Positions 24,290 through 33,234 of a DNA stretch of 64,000 nt are shown here, piece after piece; the stretch's first letter is position 1; every line of letters begins with the position of its first letter. The position numbers were made by a program, and so were the translations under genes. A model generated the notes under the pieces. That model was not told the DNA's origin. It saw nothing but the letters and a program-made list of their open reading frames with translations, and ran no database searches. Origin of the DNA: Tepidicaulis sp002389665 (GTDB lineage Bacteria; Pseudomonadota; Alphaproteobacteria; Parvibaculales; Parvibaculaceae); the NCBI RefSeq assembly GCF_965222285.1, contig NZ_OZ244942.1:1736001-1800000 (forward strand). The letters are read 5' to 3'.

Positions 24290-24778
24290 TTAGTAGGTTT
24301 CCGTTTCCGCGTCCGGCACCCGCGCCTCTTCCAGCGCATCGCGCAGTTTTTCAAGGCGCAGCGCGATTGCCTCCAGCTCCTTGCGGGCCTTCAGGGAAAG
24401 CGGGGAATTGTCGTTGGCTTCCTCGGCAAGATCCTCCTCGCCGCCGTTCTGCCGCTCCACGGTCTCACGGGCGAGCTCGGCAATCGTGCCGTCTACATTG
24501 CCCCGCCCGGCCTCGGCGACGAAGCGCCCGCCCTGCTCGCGGAAGACTTTCTGCACGCCTTTGATCGTATAGCCGTCATTGTAAAGAAGCGCGCGCACGC
24601 CGCGCAGCAGGTCCACATCTTCCGGGCGGTAATAGCGCCGCCCGCCGCCGCGCTTCAGCGGCTTGATCTGGGTGAATTTGCTTTCCCAAAAGCGCAGCAC
24701 ATGCTGCGGCACGTCCAATTCGGCGGCCACTTCACTGATGGTTCGAAACGCTTCCGGCGATTTTTGATGCAAAGACAC
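24290..24778 (-). CDS. MerR family transcriptional regulator
   Basis: This 162-residue cytoplasmic DNA-binding protein has a MerR winged helix-turn-helix at residues about 12-80 (FRTISEVAAELDVPQHVLRFWE, GGRRYYRPEDVDLLRGV). An acidic coiled C-terminal region lacks the cysteines or ligand domain of metal-sensing MerR proteins. MerR proteins of this type lie directly downstream of ihfA in many alphaproteobacteria. The target genes are unknown. Confidence 0.92.
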   Translation of the reverse strand: MSLHQKSPEAFRTISEVAAELDVPQHVLRFWESKFTQIKPLKRGGGRRYYRPEDVDLLRGVRALLYNDGYTIKGVQKVFREQGGRFVAEAGRGNVDGTIAELARETVERQNGGEEDLAEEANDNSPLSLKARKELEAIALRLEKLRDALEEARVPDAETETY

Positions 24779-24857
24779 GCCTTAATTCTCGATTCTCATT
24801 TCCAGTAAACGGGCCCGGCAATGGGGCCGGAACTGGACCCGGCAGGTGCGAGGAAAC

Positions 24858-25187
24858 CTAGTCCGCCGCTTCACCAGCCTGGGCGCGCAGCGCGCTCATG
24901 GCCTTGTTGATTCGCTCTTTGAGCACATGGCTCGGACGGAAAACCAGAACCCGGCGCGGCTTGATCGGCACTTCTTCCTCGGTCTTGGGATTGCGGCCCA
25001 TGCGCCCGCCCTTCTGCCGGACGGAAAACGATCCGAACGATGACAGCTTCACCGTTTCTCCGTTCGCCAGACAGTCGGAGACTTCCTTCAATACGGATTC
25101 CACGAGGTCCGCCGACTCGTTACGAGACAGACCAACTTCCTGATAAACCGATTCACTCAGTTGCGCCCGCGTTACCGTCCGCGTCAT
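24858..25187 (-). CDS. ihfA: Integration host factor subunit alpha
   Basis: IHF-alpha is a DNA-bending nucleoid protein that works as a heterodimer with IHF-beta. The 109-residue sequence has the HU/IHF fold: VTRAQLSESVYQEVGLSRNES, the dimer core DCLANGETVKLSSFGSFSV, and the DNA-intercalating arm GRMGRNPKTEEEVPI with the conserved proline, then RRVLVFRPSHVLK. A C-terminal tail of about 10 residues follows. It lies between fabH and merR in the usual alphaproteobacterial order. ihfB is not in the window. Confidence 0.96.
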   Translation of the reverse strand: MTRTVTRAQLSESVYQEVGLSRNESADLVESVLKEVSDCLANGETVKLSSFGSFSVRQKGGRMGRNPKTEEEVPIKPRRVLVFRPSHVLKERINKAMSALRAQAGEAAD

Positions 25188-25295
25188 GGCGTCCTGCTCC
25201 CTCGTTTGATAATGGGCTTATTTGATCACCAAAAAGCAGCCAATATCAAGGAGATAGTGAAGCTTCTTCAAGCAAGGTTATGTTGGATTTTAAAC

Positions 25296-26273
25296 TTACC
25301 AGCGAACCAGCGCGGAGCCCCAGGTAAAACCGCCGCCCATTGCCTCGAGCAGCACCAGATCGCCGCGCTTGATGCGCCCGTCTTTTACCGCAGCGTCTAG
25401 CGCGAGCGGCACGGACGCGGCAGAGGTGTTGCCCTGTTCACCGACCGTGATGACGACCTTTTCCGGCGCCAGGCCGATTCGCTTGGCCGTCGCGTCGAGA
25501 ATGCGTTTATTCGCCTGATGCGGCACGAACCAGTCGATATCGTCGGCGGTGAGCCCCGTTGCCGCGAGCGCTTCTTCGATGGCTTCGGCGATGTTCACGA
25601 CCGCATGACGGAAGACCTCCCGCCCCTCCATGCGCACGTGGCCGACGGTGCAGGTCGAGCCCGGCCCGCCATCCACGTAGAGCTTTTCCTTATAGCGCCC
25701 GTCGGAATGGAGATGGGCGGTCAGCACCCCCCTGTCATCCCGCGTGCCGGGCTGCTCTTCGGCTTTCAGAACGATGGCGCCCGCCCCGTCCCCGAAAAGG
25801 ACGCAGGTGCCCCGGTCGTCCCAGTCGAGAAGCCGCGAGAAGGTTTCTGCGCCGATCACCAAAATCGCGCGGGCCTGGCCCATGGCGATGAAATTATTCG
25901 CTACCGCAACCGCATAAACGAAGCCGGAGCAGACCGCCTGCACGTCGAAAGCTGCGCCGTGATGCATGCCGAGCCCGGCCTGCACCGCCGTTGCCGTCGC
26001 CGGAAAGGTGTTGTCCGGGGTGGTCGTCGCCAGAATGATCATATCTACATCGTCCGCGCTCATGCCTGCATCTTCCAGGGCCTTGCGGGAGGCGGCGAGC
26101 GCCAGATCGGAGGTTTTCTCGTCATCGGCGGCGATATGGCGGCGGTGAATGCCCGTGCGCTCCACGATCCATTCGTCGCTCGTATCCACCATTTTAGCGA
26201 GATCCGCGTTGGTCAGGACCTTTTCGGGAAGAAAGGACCCGCACCCGGCAACGACACTTCGAATAACACTCAC
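25296..26273 (-). CDS. fabH: Beta-ketoacyl-ACP synthase III
   Basis: FabH starts fatty acid synthesis by condensing acetyl-CoA with malonyl-ACP. The 325-residue protein has the complete Cys-His-Asn triad: C115 in VQAVCSGFVYA, H252 in WFVPHQANKRI and N282 in GEQGNTSAASVPLAL. TSDEWIVERTGI near the N-terminus and GDGAGAIVL are also typical. Its start overlaps the plsX stop by 4 bases, coupling the two genes. A 108-base gap separates it from ihfA. Confidence 0.97.
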   Translation of the reverse strand: MSVIRSVVAGCGSFLPEKVLTNADLAKMVDTSDEWIVERTGIHRRHIAADDEKTSDLALAASRKALEDAGMSADDVDMIILATTTPDNTFPATATAVQAGLGMHHGAAFDVQAVCSGFVYAVAVANNFIAMGQARAILVIGAETFSRLLDWDDRGTCVLFGDGAGAIVLKAEEQPGTRDDRGVLTAHLHSDGRYKEKLYVDGGPGSTCTVGHVRMEGREVFRHAVVNIAEAIEEALAATGLTADDIDWFVPHQANKRILDATAKRIGLAPEKVVITVGEQGNTSAASVPLALDAAVKDGRIKRGDLVLLEAMGGGFTWGSALVRW

Positions 26274-27340
26274 GATACTGCGGCCTCTTCCCGTTCGGCA
26301 GCTTCCGACAAATCTCCGGCAAGCTGCACCAACACATCCATATCCGTTGCAATTTTCCGCACGAGATCGGCGGCGGCCACATCGAGCGCCACATCGATGG
26401 CGGAAGCAAAGCCGAGCCCGTCCGTGCCGCCATGGCTTTTCACGACAAGCCCATTGAGCCCGAGAAAGACCCCGCCATTGACGTTGCGCGGGTCCATCTT
26501 GTCGCGCAGCGTGCGGAACACGCTATGGGCGAAGAGATAGCCGATCTTGGCGAAGAAAGAGCGCTCGATGCCCTCGCGCAGATAATGCGCCACTTGCCGG
26601 GCCGTGCCTTCCGCCGTCTTCAGCGCGATATTGCCGGTAAAGCCGTCCGTCACCACCACATCGACAGTGCCTTTGCCGATATCGTCACCTTCCACGAAAC
26701 CGTGGAAATCGATGGGCAGATCGAGATCGCGCAGGATCTGCGCAGCGGCCTTCACCGATTCCGTGCCTTTGACTTCTTCCTCGCCGATATTCAGCAAGCC
26801 GACCGTCGGGCGCTCCACACCGAAAATGACGCGCGCATAAGCCTCGCCCATCACCGCGAATTGCACGAGCTGCTTGGCATCCGGGCCGATCGTCGCGCCG
26901 AGATCGAGCACGATGCTCTCGCCCTTGATCGTCGGCCAGAGACCGGCAATGGCGGGCCGTTCGATATTCGGCATGGTGCGCAGAATCACTTTGGCCATGG
27001 CCATGAGCGCGCCGGTATTTCCGGCGGAGACGGCAACTTGCGCCCGGCCCTCTTTCACCGCGTCGATCGCCATCCACATGCTGGAGGTTTTACGCCCGCG
27101 CCGCAGCGCCTGTGAGGGCTTGTCGTCCATGCCCACGGCCACTTCGGTATGCACAAACTCGCTTGCGCCGGCCACCCGCGGATTGGCATCCAGCAAGGGT
27201 TTGACCTTGGCCTCATCCCCGAAAATCAAAAAACGGATATTGGGATGGCGGATATGCGCGGCCTCGGCCCCTTCGATCACGACCTCGGGCCCGCTGTCCC
27301 CTCCCATACCGTCCAGGGCGATGGTTATTTCGCGCATCAC
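26270..27340 (-). CDS. plsX: Phosphate acyltransferase PlsX
   Basis: PlsX makes acyl-phosphate from acyl-ACP for membrane phospholipid synthesis, as a peripheral membrane enzyme. The 356-residue protein starts with ITIALDGMGGDSGPEVV and carries VAVGMDDKPSQALRRGRKTSSMWMA, SAGNTGALMAMA, ANVGAEEV-like LNIGEEEVKGTE and VVVTDGFTGNIALKTAEG, all characteristic. It is second or third in the leftward UQCC-DUF177-plsX-fabH-ihfA-merR run and overlaps fabH by 4 bases, linking fatty acid initiation with its first phospholipid step. Confidence 0.96.
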   Translation of the reverse strand: MMREITIALDGMGGDSGPEVVIEGAEAAHIRHPNIRFLIFGDEAKVKPLLDANPRVAGASEFVHTEVAVGMDDKPSQALRRGRKTSSMWMAIDAVKEGRAQVAVSAGNTGALMAMAKVILRTMPNIERPAIAGLWPTIKGESIVLDLGATIGPDAKQLVQFAVMGEAYARVIFGVERPTVGLLNIGEEEVKGTESVKAAAQILRDLDLPIDFHGFVEGDDIGKGTVDVVVTDGFTGNIALKTAEGTARQVAHYLREGIERSFFAKIGYLFAHSVFRTLRDKMDPRNVNGGVFLGLNGLVVKSHGGTDGLGFASAIDVALDVAAADLVRKIATDMDVLVQLAGDLSEAAEREEAAVS

Positions 27341-27459
27341 GGTTGCTTTGCCTCCGTCCCCTCAAAACTGTGCCGGCGGGCGCAAGGGCGCACGCGGCGC
27401 CCCGAACATAAACCCTAACAGGCCAGACTCAACCGTATTATATGCTTGAATTTTTTCGA

Positions 27460-28008
27460 TTAATCGTCTTGACGGCGCAACTTGGCAAGAACTGCAAAGG
27501 GATTGTCCTCGCGTTTTCCGTCCGTTTTGCCGTCATCTTCAACCACAGGACTAAATTCCGCATCTCCCTTACGCGGATAGGGATTGATGGCGAGGCTGAG
27601 ATGTTCGGTGACCAGTTCACCCACATCGATTCCCCCCTCATCAAGCGGGTCAGGATCGTGGGCATCGTCGAGATCGACATGGATTTCGGCCTGCGGATTG
27701 ACCGGCGTCATCTCGCTTTCAGGCAAGAAATAGGCTTCGAATGCGTCCGCCACTTTGTCCTTAACCGGCTCCAGCGTCACAACGCAGCTTTGCGTGACCT
27801 CGGCGGTAAAGTGCCCGCGCACGGACACACCGCTCTTGCGCCAGGGTTTGACTTCCGCTTCCGCTTTGAAGGTATCGAGCGAGATAAGCCCCAAGCGCTT
27901 GGCAAGCGCGGCGCGTTCCTTCTCATCGGCTTCCAGCTTCACCCGCACGCCTTTGGAGGGAAGATCCTGAACCTCGAGACGGTAACTGAATTCAGGCGCG
28001 CGGCTCAT
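27460..28008 (-). CDS. DUF177 (YceD-like) protein
   Basis: This 182-residue protein of the YceD/DUF177 family has the typical centre VRGHFTAEVTQSCVVTLEPV followed by an acidic region (DPLDEGGIDVGELVTEHLSLAINPYPRK) and an end reading NPFAVLAKLRR. In many bacteria YceD is encoded with rpmF and is linked to 23S rRNA accumulation; rpmF is not adjacent here. Its start overlaps the stop of the upstream chaperone gene by 4 bases. plsX lies 119 bases downstream. Confidence 0.9.
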   Translation of the reverse strand: MSRAPEFSYRLEVQDLPSKGVRVKLEADEKERAALAKRLGLISLDTFKAEAEVKPWRKSGVSVRGHFTAEVTQSCVVTLEPVKDKVADAFEAYFLPESEMTPVNPQAEIHVDLDDAHDPDPLDEGGIDVGELVTEHLSLAINPYPRKGDAEFSPVVEDDGKTDGKREDNPFAVLAKLRRQDD

Positions 28009-28583
28009 AGCGTCTCCTTTGCCGTTTCGCTGCCAGTATCGGTCAAGGCAGGCGCCGCGCCGAAATCCGCCGTGCCAGCCATCAGCGCGTCGATGGGCTG
28101 AGCCTCCAATTCCTCATAGACCCGGCGCACATAAGCGGCGAGCGCGCCAAGTTGGCGTTCATTCGCCCCGCCTTCAGGAAAGACGTTGCGGGAAAGCGCG
28201 GCGCGCAGCGCGTCTTCATCGCCGCTTTTCAGCGCGTCGCGGTATGCGGCGCTGCGCCCGTAAAAGGCGGCGGCCATGGTCTTGATTTTCTTGCCGACGG
28301 AAAGGTCGCCGACGCCCATCTCGCGCAAGGACTGGTCCATATCGGCAAAGAGCAGATCGAACAGCGCCTGCGCCTGGCGCGCCGCGGCCTCGCCCTTGCC
28401 GCTCAGCCGGTTCACCAGCAAGAAAACATGCAGCACGATCATGTCGAAGCGCCCATCCAGCGTATCGGGCACCGCAAAGTCGCGGTAGAAGCCGGGCTGG
28501 CGCGCCTGCGCCACGGCGGCGGCATAAAGATCATGAACGCTTTGCTCGTCCGCGTTCTGTTTGAACCAGCGTTTCCAGAACAT
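28005..28583 (-). CDS. Ubiquinol-cytochrome c chaperone family protein (CBP3/UQCC1-like)
   Basis: This protein of 192 residues matches the ubiquinol-cytochrome c chaperone family. FWKRWFKQ opens it, followed by YAAAVAQARQPGFYRDFAVPDTLDGRFDMIVLHVFLLVNRL and LFDLLFADMDQSLREMGVGDLSVGKKIKTMAAAFYGR, the two most conserved blocks. It is expected to help assemble cytochrome b of complex III. The ATG at 28583 gives the family start; a 14-residue longer frame lacks support. It leads the leftward operon and overlaps the DUF177 start by 4 bases. The 258-base gap to bamE holds divergent promoters. Confidence 0.92.
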   Translation of the reverse strand: MFWKRWFKQNADEQSVHDLYAAAVAQARQPGFYRDFAVPDTLDGRFDMIVLHVFLLVNRLSGKGEAAARQAQALFDLLFADMDQSLREMGVGDLSVGKKIKTMAAAFYGRSAAYRDALKSGDEDALRAALSRNVFPEGGANERQLGALAAYVRRVYEELEAQPIDALMAGTADFGAAPALTDTGSETAKETL

Positions 28584-28841
28584 GCATACTCCTTGGAACC
28601 GGGCATCAATGGGGAGCCAGGGCATCCAGCACAGGAACGAGGCTCCTTGGCCTGAATGCGAGGGGCTCTGCCCCTGCCCGCTCCCGTCTTCTATACCGGA
28701 CGGCGCCGGGAAGAAAGAGCCTGCCTTTTTGGCGGCTGCCCGTGTTAAAAGTTGAATTTAGCCGCCGCTCCCGGTAGGTCAACGGGGGCAGCGGTCGCCC
28801 TTTTAGGGCATAAACCGCAGATTCGAAGGAGTTCAGGCCTG

Positions 28842-29351
28842 ATGCAGTCCGCTTTTCTCCCCCTTCGCCGCACCGTGCGGCGGAAGATTTTTACGCCGCT
28901 TCTGGTTGCCATGCCGCTGGCTTTCAGCCTGGCGGCCTGCTCGCCGGTGATCGAGGAGCGCGGCTACAAGGCGGAACCGGGAGACCTGGAGCAGCTCAAG
29001 CCCGGCGACAGCAAGACCGAGGTCGAAGCCCTGCTCGGCTCGCCCTCCACAGCCGCCATTATCGACAATGAGGCCTGGTTCTATATCTCCTCCAAGGTCG
29101 AGAAATATCTTTTCTACGAACCCGAGGAGATCGACCGCACCGTTGTCGCCGTCTATTTCGACGAGCAGGAAGCGGTAGAGGAAGTCGCTTATTACACGCT
29201 GGAAGACGGGCGGATCATCAATCTGGTGGACCGTAAGACGCCGACCCGCGGCAAGCAGCTCACCATCCTCGGCGAGATTTTCGGCAATCTGGGCCGCTTC
29301 AACCGGCCGGGCGGCAGCAGCGCCGTGCCGACACCGGGGCGCCGCCGCTAA
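28842..29351 (+). CDS. bamE: Outer membrane protein assembly factor BamE (SmpA/OmlA)
   Basis: This 169-residue lipoprotein has a signal peptide with lipobox LAAC (C33) and a BamE domain: LEQLKPGDSKTEVEALLGSPS, where K/T-EVxxLLGSP is the family signature, and DNEAWFYISSKVEKYLFYEPE. It belongs to the BAM complex that inserts beta-barrel proteins in the outer membrane. The ATG at 28842 follows AAGGAG; an earlier frame from 28752 would bury the signal peptide. The C-terminal tail is longer than in enteric BamE, as is usual in alphaproteobacteria. It is divergent from the UQCC gene. Confidence 0.95.
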   Translation: MQSAFLPLRRTVRRKIFTPLLVAMPLAFSLAACSPVIEERGYKAEPGDLEQLKPGDSKTEVEALLGSPSTAAIIDNEAWFYISSKVEKYLFYEPEEIDRTVVAVYFDEQEAVEEVAYYTLEDGRIINLVDRKTPTRGKQLTILGEIFGNLGRFNRPGGSSAVPTPGRRR

Positions 29352-29393
29352 GCCAAGCGCCGCACACGGACCGGACACGGACATGCAGACATG

Positions 29394-29430
29394 AAAAACC
29401 CCGCGAAGCCGGCTTCGCGGGGTTTTCCTT
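29394..29430. terminator. Bidirectional terminator between bamE and hppA
   Basis: AAAACCCCGCGAAGCC is followed immediately by its exact complement GGCTTCGCGGGGTTTT, a 16-bp perfect inverted repeat with A- and T-runs at the outer ends and TTTTCCTTT on the right. It separates the convergent bamE and hppA genes. Confidence 0.95.
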
Positions 29431-29445
29431 TGTCAGCCGCAGAGC

Positions 29446-31563
29446 TTAGCCATGCGCCAAAATGGCGAGCAGCAGAAGCGCCACGATGTTCGTGATCTTG
29501 ATCATCGGGTTGACGGCAGGACCGGCCGTATCCTTGTAAGGATCGCCGACCGTATCGCCCGTCACGGCCGCCTTGTGAGCTTCCGAGCCCTTGCCGCCAT
29601 GATTGCCGTCTTCGATATATTTCTTGGCATTGTCCCATGCCCCGCCGCCGGCGGTCATGGAAAGCGCCACGAAAAGACCGGTGACGATCACCCCGAGCAG
29701 CATCGCGCCGAGCGCCGAGAAAGCCGCGGACTTATCCGCGATCTGCAGCACCACGAAGTAAAGCACGATGGGTGAGAGAACCGGCAGCAAGGATGGCACC
29801 ACCATTTCCTTGATCGCCGCTTTCGTCAGAAGGTCCACAGCAGCCGAATAGTCCGGCTTTTCCGTCCCCTGCATGATGCCGGGTTTGGCGCGGAACTGAC
29901 GGCGCACTTCTTCCACGATGGCACCGCCTGCGCGGCCGACCGCCATCATGCCCATGGCCCCGAAGAGATAGGGCAACAGGCCGCCGACGAAGAGCCCGAC
30001 CACGACATAAGGATTGGAAAGCGAGAAATTCGCATCCACTCCGGCGAAGTAAGGATAGGTCTCCGCGTTATTCGTGAAGAAAGTCAGGTCCTGCGTGTAA
30101 GCCGCAAAGAGCACCAGCGCGCCGAGACCGGCCGAACCGATGGCATAGCCCTTCGTCACGGCTTTCGTGGTGTTGCCCACGGCATCGAGCGCGTCGGTCG
30201 TGTTGCGCACATCCTCGGGCAGCTCCGCCATTTCCGCGATGCCGCCGGCATTATCCGTCACCGGACCGAAGGCATCGAGCGCCACGACCATCCCGGCAAG
30301 CGCCAGCATCGTCGTCACGGCAATGGCAATGCCGAAGAGGCCGGCAAGGCTGTAGGTCACAACGATCCCGACCACGATGACGAGGGCGGGAAGCGCCGTA
30401 GCTTCCATGGAAACGGCCAGACCCTGAATGACATTCGTGCCATGGCCCGTCTCGGAAGACTTGGCGATGGACCGCACCGGGCGGAAATTCACGCCAGTAT
30501 AATATTCCGTGATCCAGATGATCAGGCCGGTAATCACGAGGCCAGCCACACCGCAAATATAAAGATCCATGCCGGTAAAGTTGCCGGTGCTGGTCTCAAA
30601 CGCGGTGCCCATGCCGAGCACATGATCGGTCACGAAATAAAGCGCCACGAGCGACAGCACGGCCGAGGCCACGAAGCCCTTATAGAGCGCGCCCATGATG
30701 TTCTGGCTGGAGCCCAGACGGACGAAGAAAGTGCCGATGATCGAGGTGATGATGCAGGTGCCGCCGATCGCCAGCGGATAAACCATCATGTCACCGGCGC
30801 CCGCACCGACAAAGAAGATCGAGGCCAGCACCATGGTGGCCACCACGGTCACGGCATAGGTCTCGAACAAGTCGGCGGCCATGCCGGCGCAGTCGCCCAC
30901 ATTGTCGCCCACGTTATCGGCGATGGTTGCCGGGTTGCGCGGATCGTCTTCGGGAATGCCTGCTTCCACCTTGCCCACAAGGTCGCCGCCGACATCCGCA
31001 CCCTTGGTGAAGATACCGCCGCCGAGACGGGCGAAGATCGAAATCAGCGAAGCGCCGAAGCCGAGCGCCACCAGCGCGTCCACCACGTCGCGGCTCGAAG
31101 CGTCATAGCCCAACTGCACGGTCAGTATCGAGTAATAGACAGCAACCGACAAAAGCGCGAGCCCTGCCACCAGCATGCCCGTCACGGCGCCCGACTTGAA
31201 GGCGATGGAAAGACCCGCCGCCAGAGACGTGCTTGCCGCCTGCGTGGTGCGCACATTCGCACGGACCGATACGAGCATCCCGATATAACCGGCAGCGCCC
31301 GACAGAATGGCGCCGATGGCAAAGCCGATCGCGGCAAGCCAAGAAAGCTGCCATGCAGCCAGCGCGAAAATCACTACACCCACCATCGCAATGGTAGTGT
31401 ACTGACGATTGAGATATGCAGACGCGCCCTCCTGAATGGCGCCTGCGATTTCCTGCATCCGTTCATTACCAGGATCGGATGCCATCACGGAACGAATTGC
31501 CCAAAGGCCGTACACGATGGCCAGGACACCGCACCCGATGATAGCCCATAAAGCCGTGCTCAT
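29446..31563 (-). CDS. hppA: Membrane-bound H+-translocating pyrophosphatase (K+-independent type)
   Basis: HppA hydrolyses pyrophosphate and pumps ions across the inner membrane. The 705-residue protein has about 16 transmembrane segments, the pyrophosphate site DVGGDLVGKVE (190-200), DNVGDNVGD (216-224) and the matching Asp/Lys motifs near the C-terminus (GDTVGDPYKDTAGPA). The subclass motif reads GNTTKAVTKG (463-472). Lys at 467, where K+-dependent enzymes have Ala, marks a K+-independent proton pump. The ATG at 31563 replaces a longer frame with no ribosome site. A 173-base gap separates it from thiL. Confidence 0.96.
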   Translation of the reverse strand: MSTALWAIIGCGVLAIVYGLWAIRSVMASDPGNERMQEIAGAIQEGASAYLNRQYTTIAMVGVVIFALAAWQLSWLAAIGFAIGAILSGAAGYIGMLVSVRANVRTTQAASTSLAAGLSIAFKSGAVTGMLVAGLALLSVAVYYSILTVQLGYDASSRDVVDALVALGFGASLISIFARLGGGIFTKGADVGGDLVGKVEAGIPEDDPRNPATIADNVGDNVGDCAGMAADLFETYAVTVVATMVLASIFFVGAGAGDMMVYPLAIGGTCIITSIIGTFFVRLGSSQNIMGALYKGFVASAVLSLVALYFVTDHVLGMGTAFETSTGNFTGMDLYICGVAGLVITGLIIWITEYYTGVNFRPVRSIAKSSETGHGTNVIQGLAVSMEATALPALVIVVGIVVTYSLAGLFGIAIAVTTMLALAGMVVALDAFGPVTDNAGGIAEMAELPEDVRNTTDALDAVGNTTKAVTKGYAIGSAGLGALVLFAAYTQDLTFFTNNAETYPYFAGVDANFSLSNPYVVVGLFVGGLLPYLFGAMGMMAVGRAGGAIVEEVRRQFRAKPGIMQGTEKPDYSAAVDLLTKAAIKEMVVPSLLPVLSPIVLYFVVLQIADKSAAFSALGAMLLGVIVTGLFVALSMTAGGGAWDNAKKYIEDGNHGGKGSEAHKAAVTGDTVGDPYKDTAGPAVNPMIKITNIVALLLLAILAHG

Positions 31564-31736
31564 AGGATTGTCCTTATTGTTGCCTATTACTGTACGGGGA
31601 ATACGCATCGCAGACAGACATAGAATCAGTCTGCGCCCCCTCTCTCCTCACAATGGAAAGGACCATGCCAAACCTGACCGCAGGTGGCAACAGGAACAGT
31701 TTTGCAGCTTGAAAGGGGTTTGAGCGCGTCTTGGGC

Positions 31737-32729
31737 TTAAAAATGCCGGTAGCCGCTTTCGGCAAGCGGCGCGGTTTTCCCGCTCAAGTCTTCCAGAAGG
31801 ACGGCAGGCTCGCCTTCTTCCAGATAGCCGATGCGCGTGATGGGCACGCCGGCCGTCCCGGCCAGAAGCTCGAGCTTCACCCCCGCCTCGCCCGGCGCCG
31901 CAAAGACAATTTCATAATCGTCCCCGCCGCTCAGCACCGCCCGCCAAAGGATCTCGTCTTTTTTGAGAAGCGTGCGCGCACCCGCCGAAAGCGGCAATGC
32001 GGATTGCGAGATGCGGGCGCGCAGCCCACTTGCCTTGCACAGATGAAGAAGATCGGCGCTGAGCCCGTCCGAAATATCAAGCGCCGCCGAGGCGACGTCC
32101 CTAAGGCCGGTGCCGGCGCTTACCCGCGGCTGCGGCAGGCGGTACCGCTGAATAAGTCCGCGGCGTTCGGCAATAGAGGAAAGCTCGATCTCCCCTTGCG
32201 CGAGTTTCAGTCCCAAGGCCGCATCGCCGAGCGTGCCGGTGACATAGACCGCATCGCCGGCCCTTGCGCCGGCGCGGCGGATCATGCCGCCCTGCGGCAC
32301 GTCGCCAATCGCCGTAAGAGAGAAAGTTGCCGGACCCGGCGTTTTTACCGTGTCGCCGCCCAAAAGCTCCAGGCCGTAAATGTCCTGATCTTTTTGCAGC
32401 CCGGCCGCGAAAAGCGCGATGTCTTTTTCCTCTACACCTTCCGGCCAGGCGAGCGCCAGCAGATAAGCCCGAGGCTCAACGCCCTTGGCAGCAAGGTCGG
32501 ACACATTCACCCGCACCAGCTTCTGCGCGACAAGATCGTAAGGGTCCGTGGGCAGAAAATGAACGCCCGCAACGATGGCATCCTTCGTCAGAACGAGGTC
32601 GTATCCAGGCTTCGGCTGAAAAAGCGCCGCATCGTCCTGCAGGCCAAATGCGCCCTCGGTGCGTTTTGCCAAAGGCGCGAAATAGCGTTCGATAATCTCG
32701 AACTCGCCGGGTTTACCCTGTCCTGCCAT
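31737..32729 (-). CDS. thiL: Thiamine-monophosphate kinase
   Basis: ThiL phosphorylates thiamine monophosphate to the active diphosphate. Signatures are GEFEIIERYFAPL at the N-terminus, DDAALF, TKDAIVAGVHFLP, KLVRVNVSDLAAKGVEPRAYLLALAWP, GGDTVKTPG, ALDISDGLSADLLHLC and GGDDYEIVFA. About 330 residues is normal. The start is uncertain: ATG at 32729 gives a family-like N-terminus with AGGAG 13 bases upstream; ATG at 32741 or 32756 and GTG at 32762 are alternatives. In each case the gene overlaps the 3' end of nusB. Confidence 0.94.
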   Translation of the reverse strand: MAGQGKPGEFEIIERYFAPLAKRTEGAFGLQDDAALFQPKPGYDLVLTKDAIVAGVHFLPTDPYDLVAQKLVRVNVSDLAAKGVEPRAYLLALAWPEGVEEKDIALFAAGLQKDQDIYGLELLGGDTVKTPGPATFSLTAIGDVPQGGMIRRAGARAGDAVYVTGTLGDAALGLKLAQGEIELSSIAERRGLIQRYRLPQPRVSAGTGLRDVASAALDISDGLSADLLHLCKASGLRARISQSALPLSAGARTLLKKDEILWRAVLSGGDDYEIVFAAPGEAGVKLELLAGTAGVPITRIGYLEEGEPAVLLEDLSGKTAPLAESGYRHF

Positions 32730-33228
32730 TGGCGCCGGCATTGCTCCTGAATTCATCGGCACGCAATTCGCGGCCGAGCTTGTCGAGCAGCGCGTTCACG
32801 ACTTTCGGTTCGTCGCCGTCGAAAAACGCATGGGCGATATCGACATACTCCGTGATCACCACTTTGACCGGCACGTCCTTACAGCGCTGCAACTCATAAA
32901 CGCCGGAACGCAGGATGGCGCGCAACGTGCTGTCGATCCGCTCCAGCTTCCAGCCTTCGGCCAGATTGCCGTGGATGCGCTGGTCGATGGCGCGCTGCTC
33001 GCGCACCACGCCGCGCACCACATCCTCGAAATGGGCTTCATGGGCGGGAAGATAATCCGCCTCCTCGTCCATCTCACGGCCGAGCCGGTGCAGCGCGAAT
33101 TCCTCGACGATATCGTCGAGCGGCGTGCCCACCATATCCATCTGATAAAGCGCCTGCACGGCGCCGAGCCTTGCGGCGCTGCGCGAGGCTCGGGGTTTTC
33201 CTGCCGGTTTGTTCTTTTGCGGCGTCAC
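32713..33228 (-). CDS. nusB: Transcription antitermination factor NusB
   Basis: NusB joins NusE (S10) at boxA in rRNA antitermination. The 171-residue protein has a basic N-terminus, SAARLGAVQALYQMDMV, VVREQRAIDQRIHGNLAEGWKLERID, LRAILRSGVYELQRCKDVPVKVVITEYVDIAHAFFDGDEPKVVNALLDKL, all family blocks. It lies 6 bases after ribH, as is common because the ribH-nusB pair is widely conserved, and overlaps the start of thiL. Confidence 0.97.
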   Translation of the reverse strand: MTPQKNKPAGKPRASRSAARLGAVQALYQMDMVGTPLDDIVEEFALHRLGREMDEEADYLPAHEAHFEDVVRGVVREQRAIDQRIHGNLAEGWKLERIDSTLRAILRSGVYELQRCKDVPVKVVITEYVDIAHAFFDGDEPKVVNALLDKLGRELRADEFRSNAGANGRTG

Positions 33229-33234
33229 GTCAGT

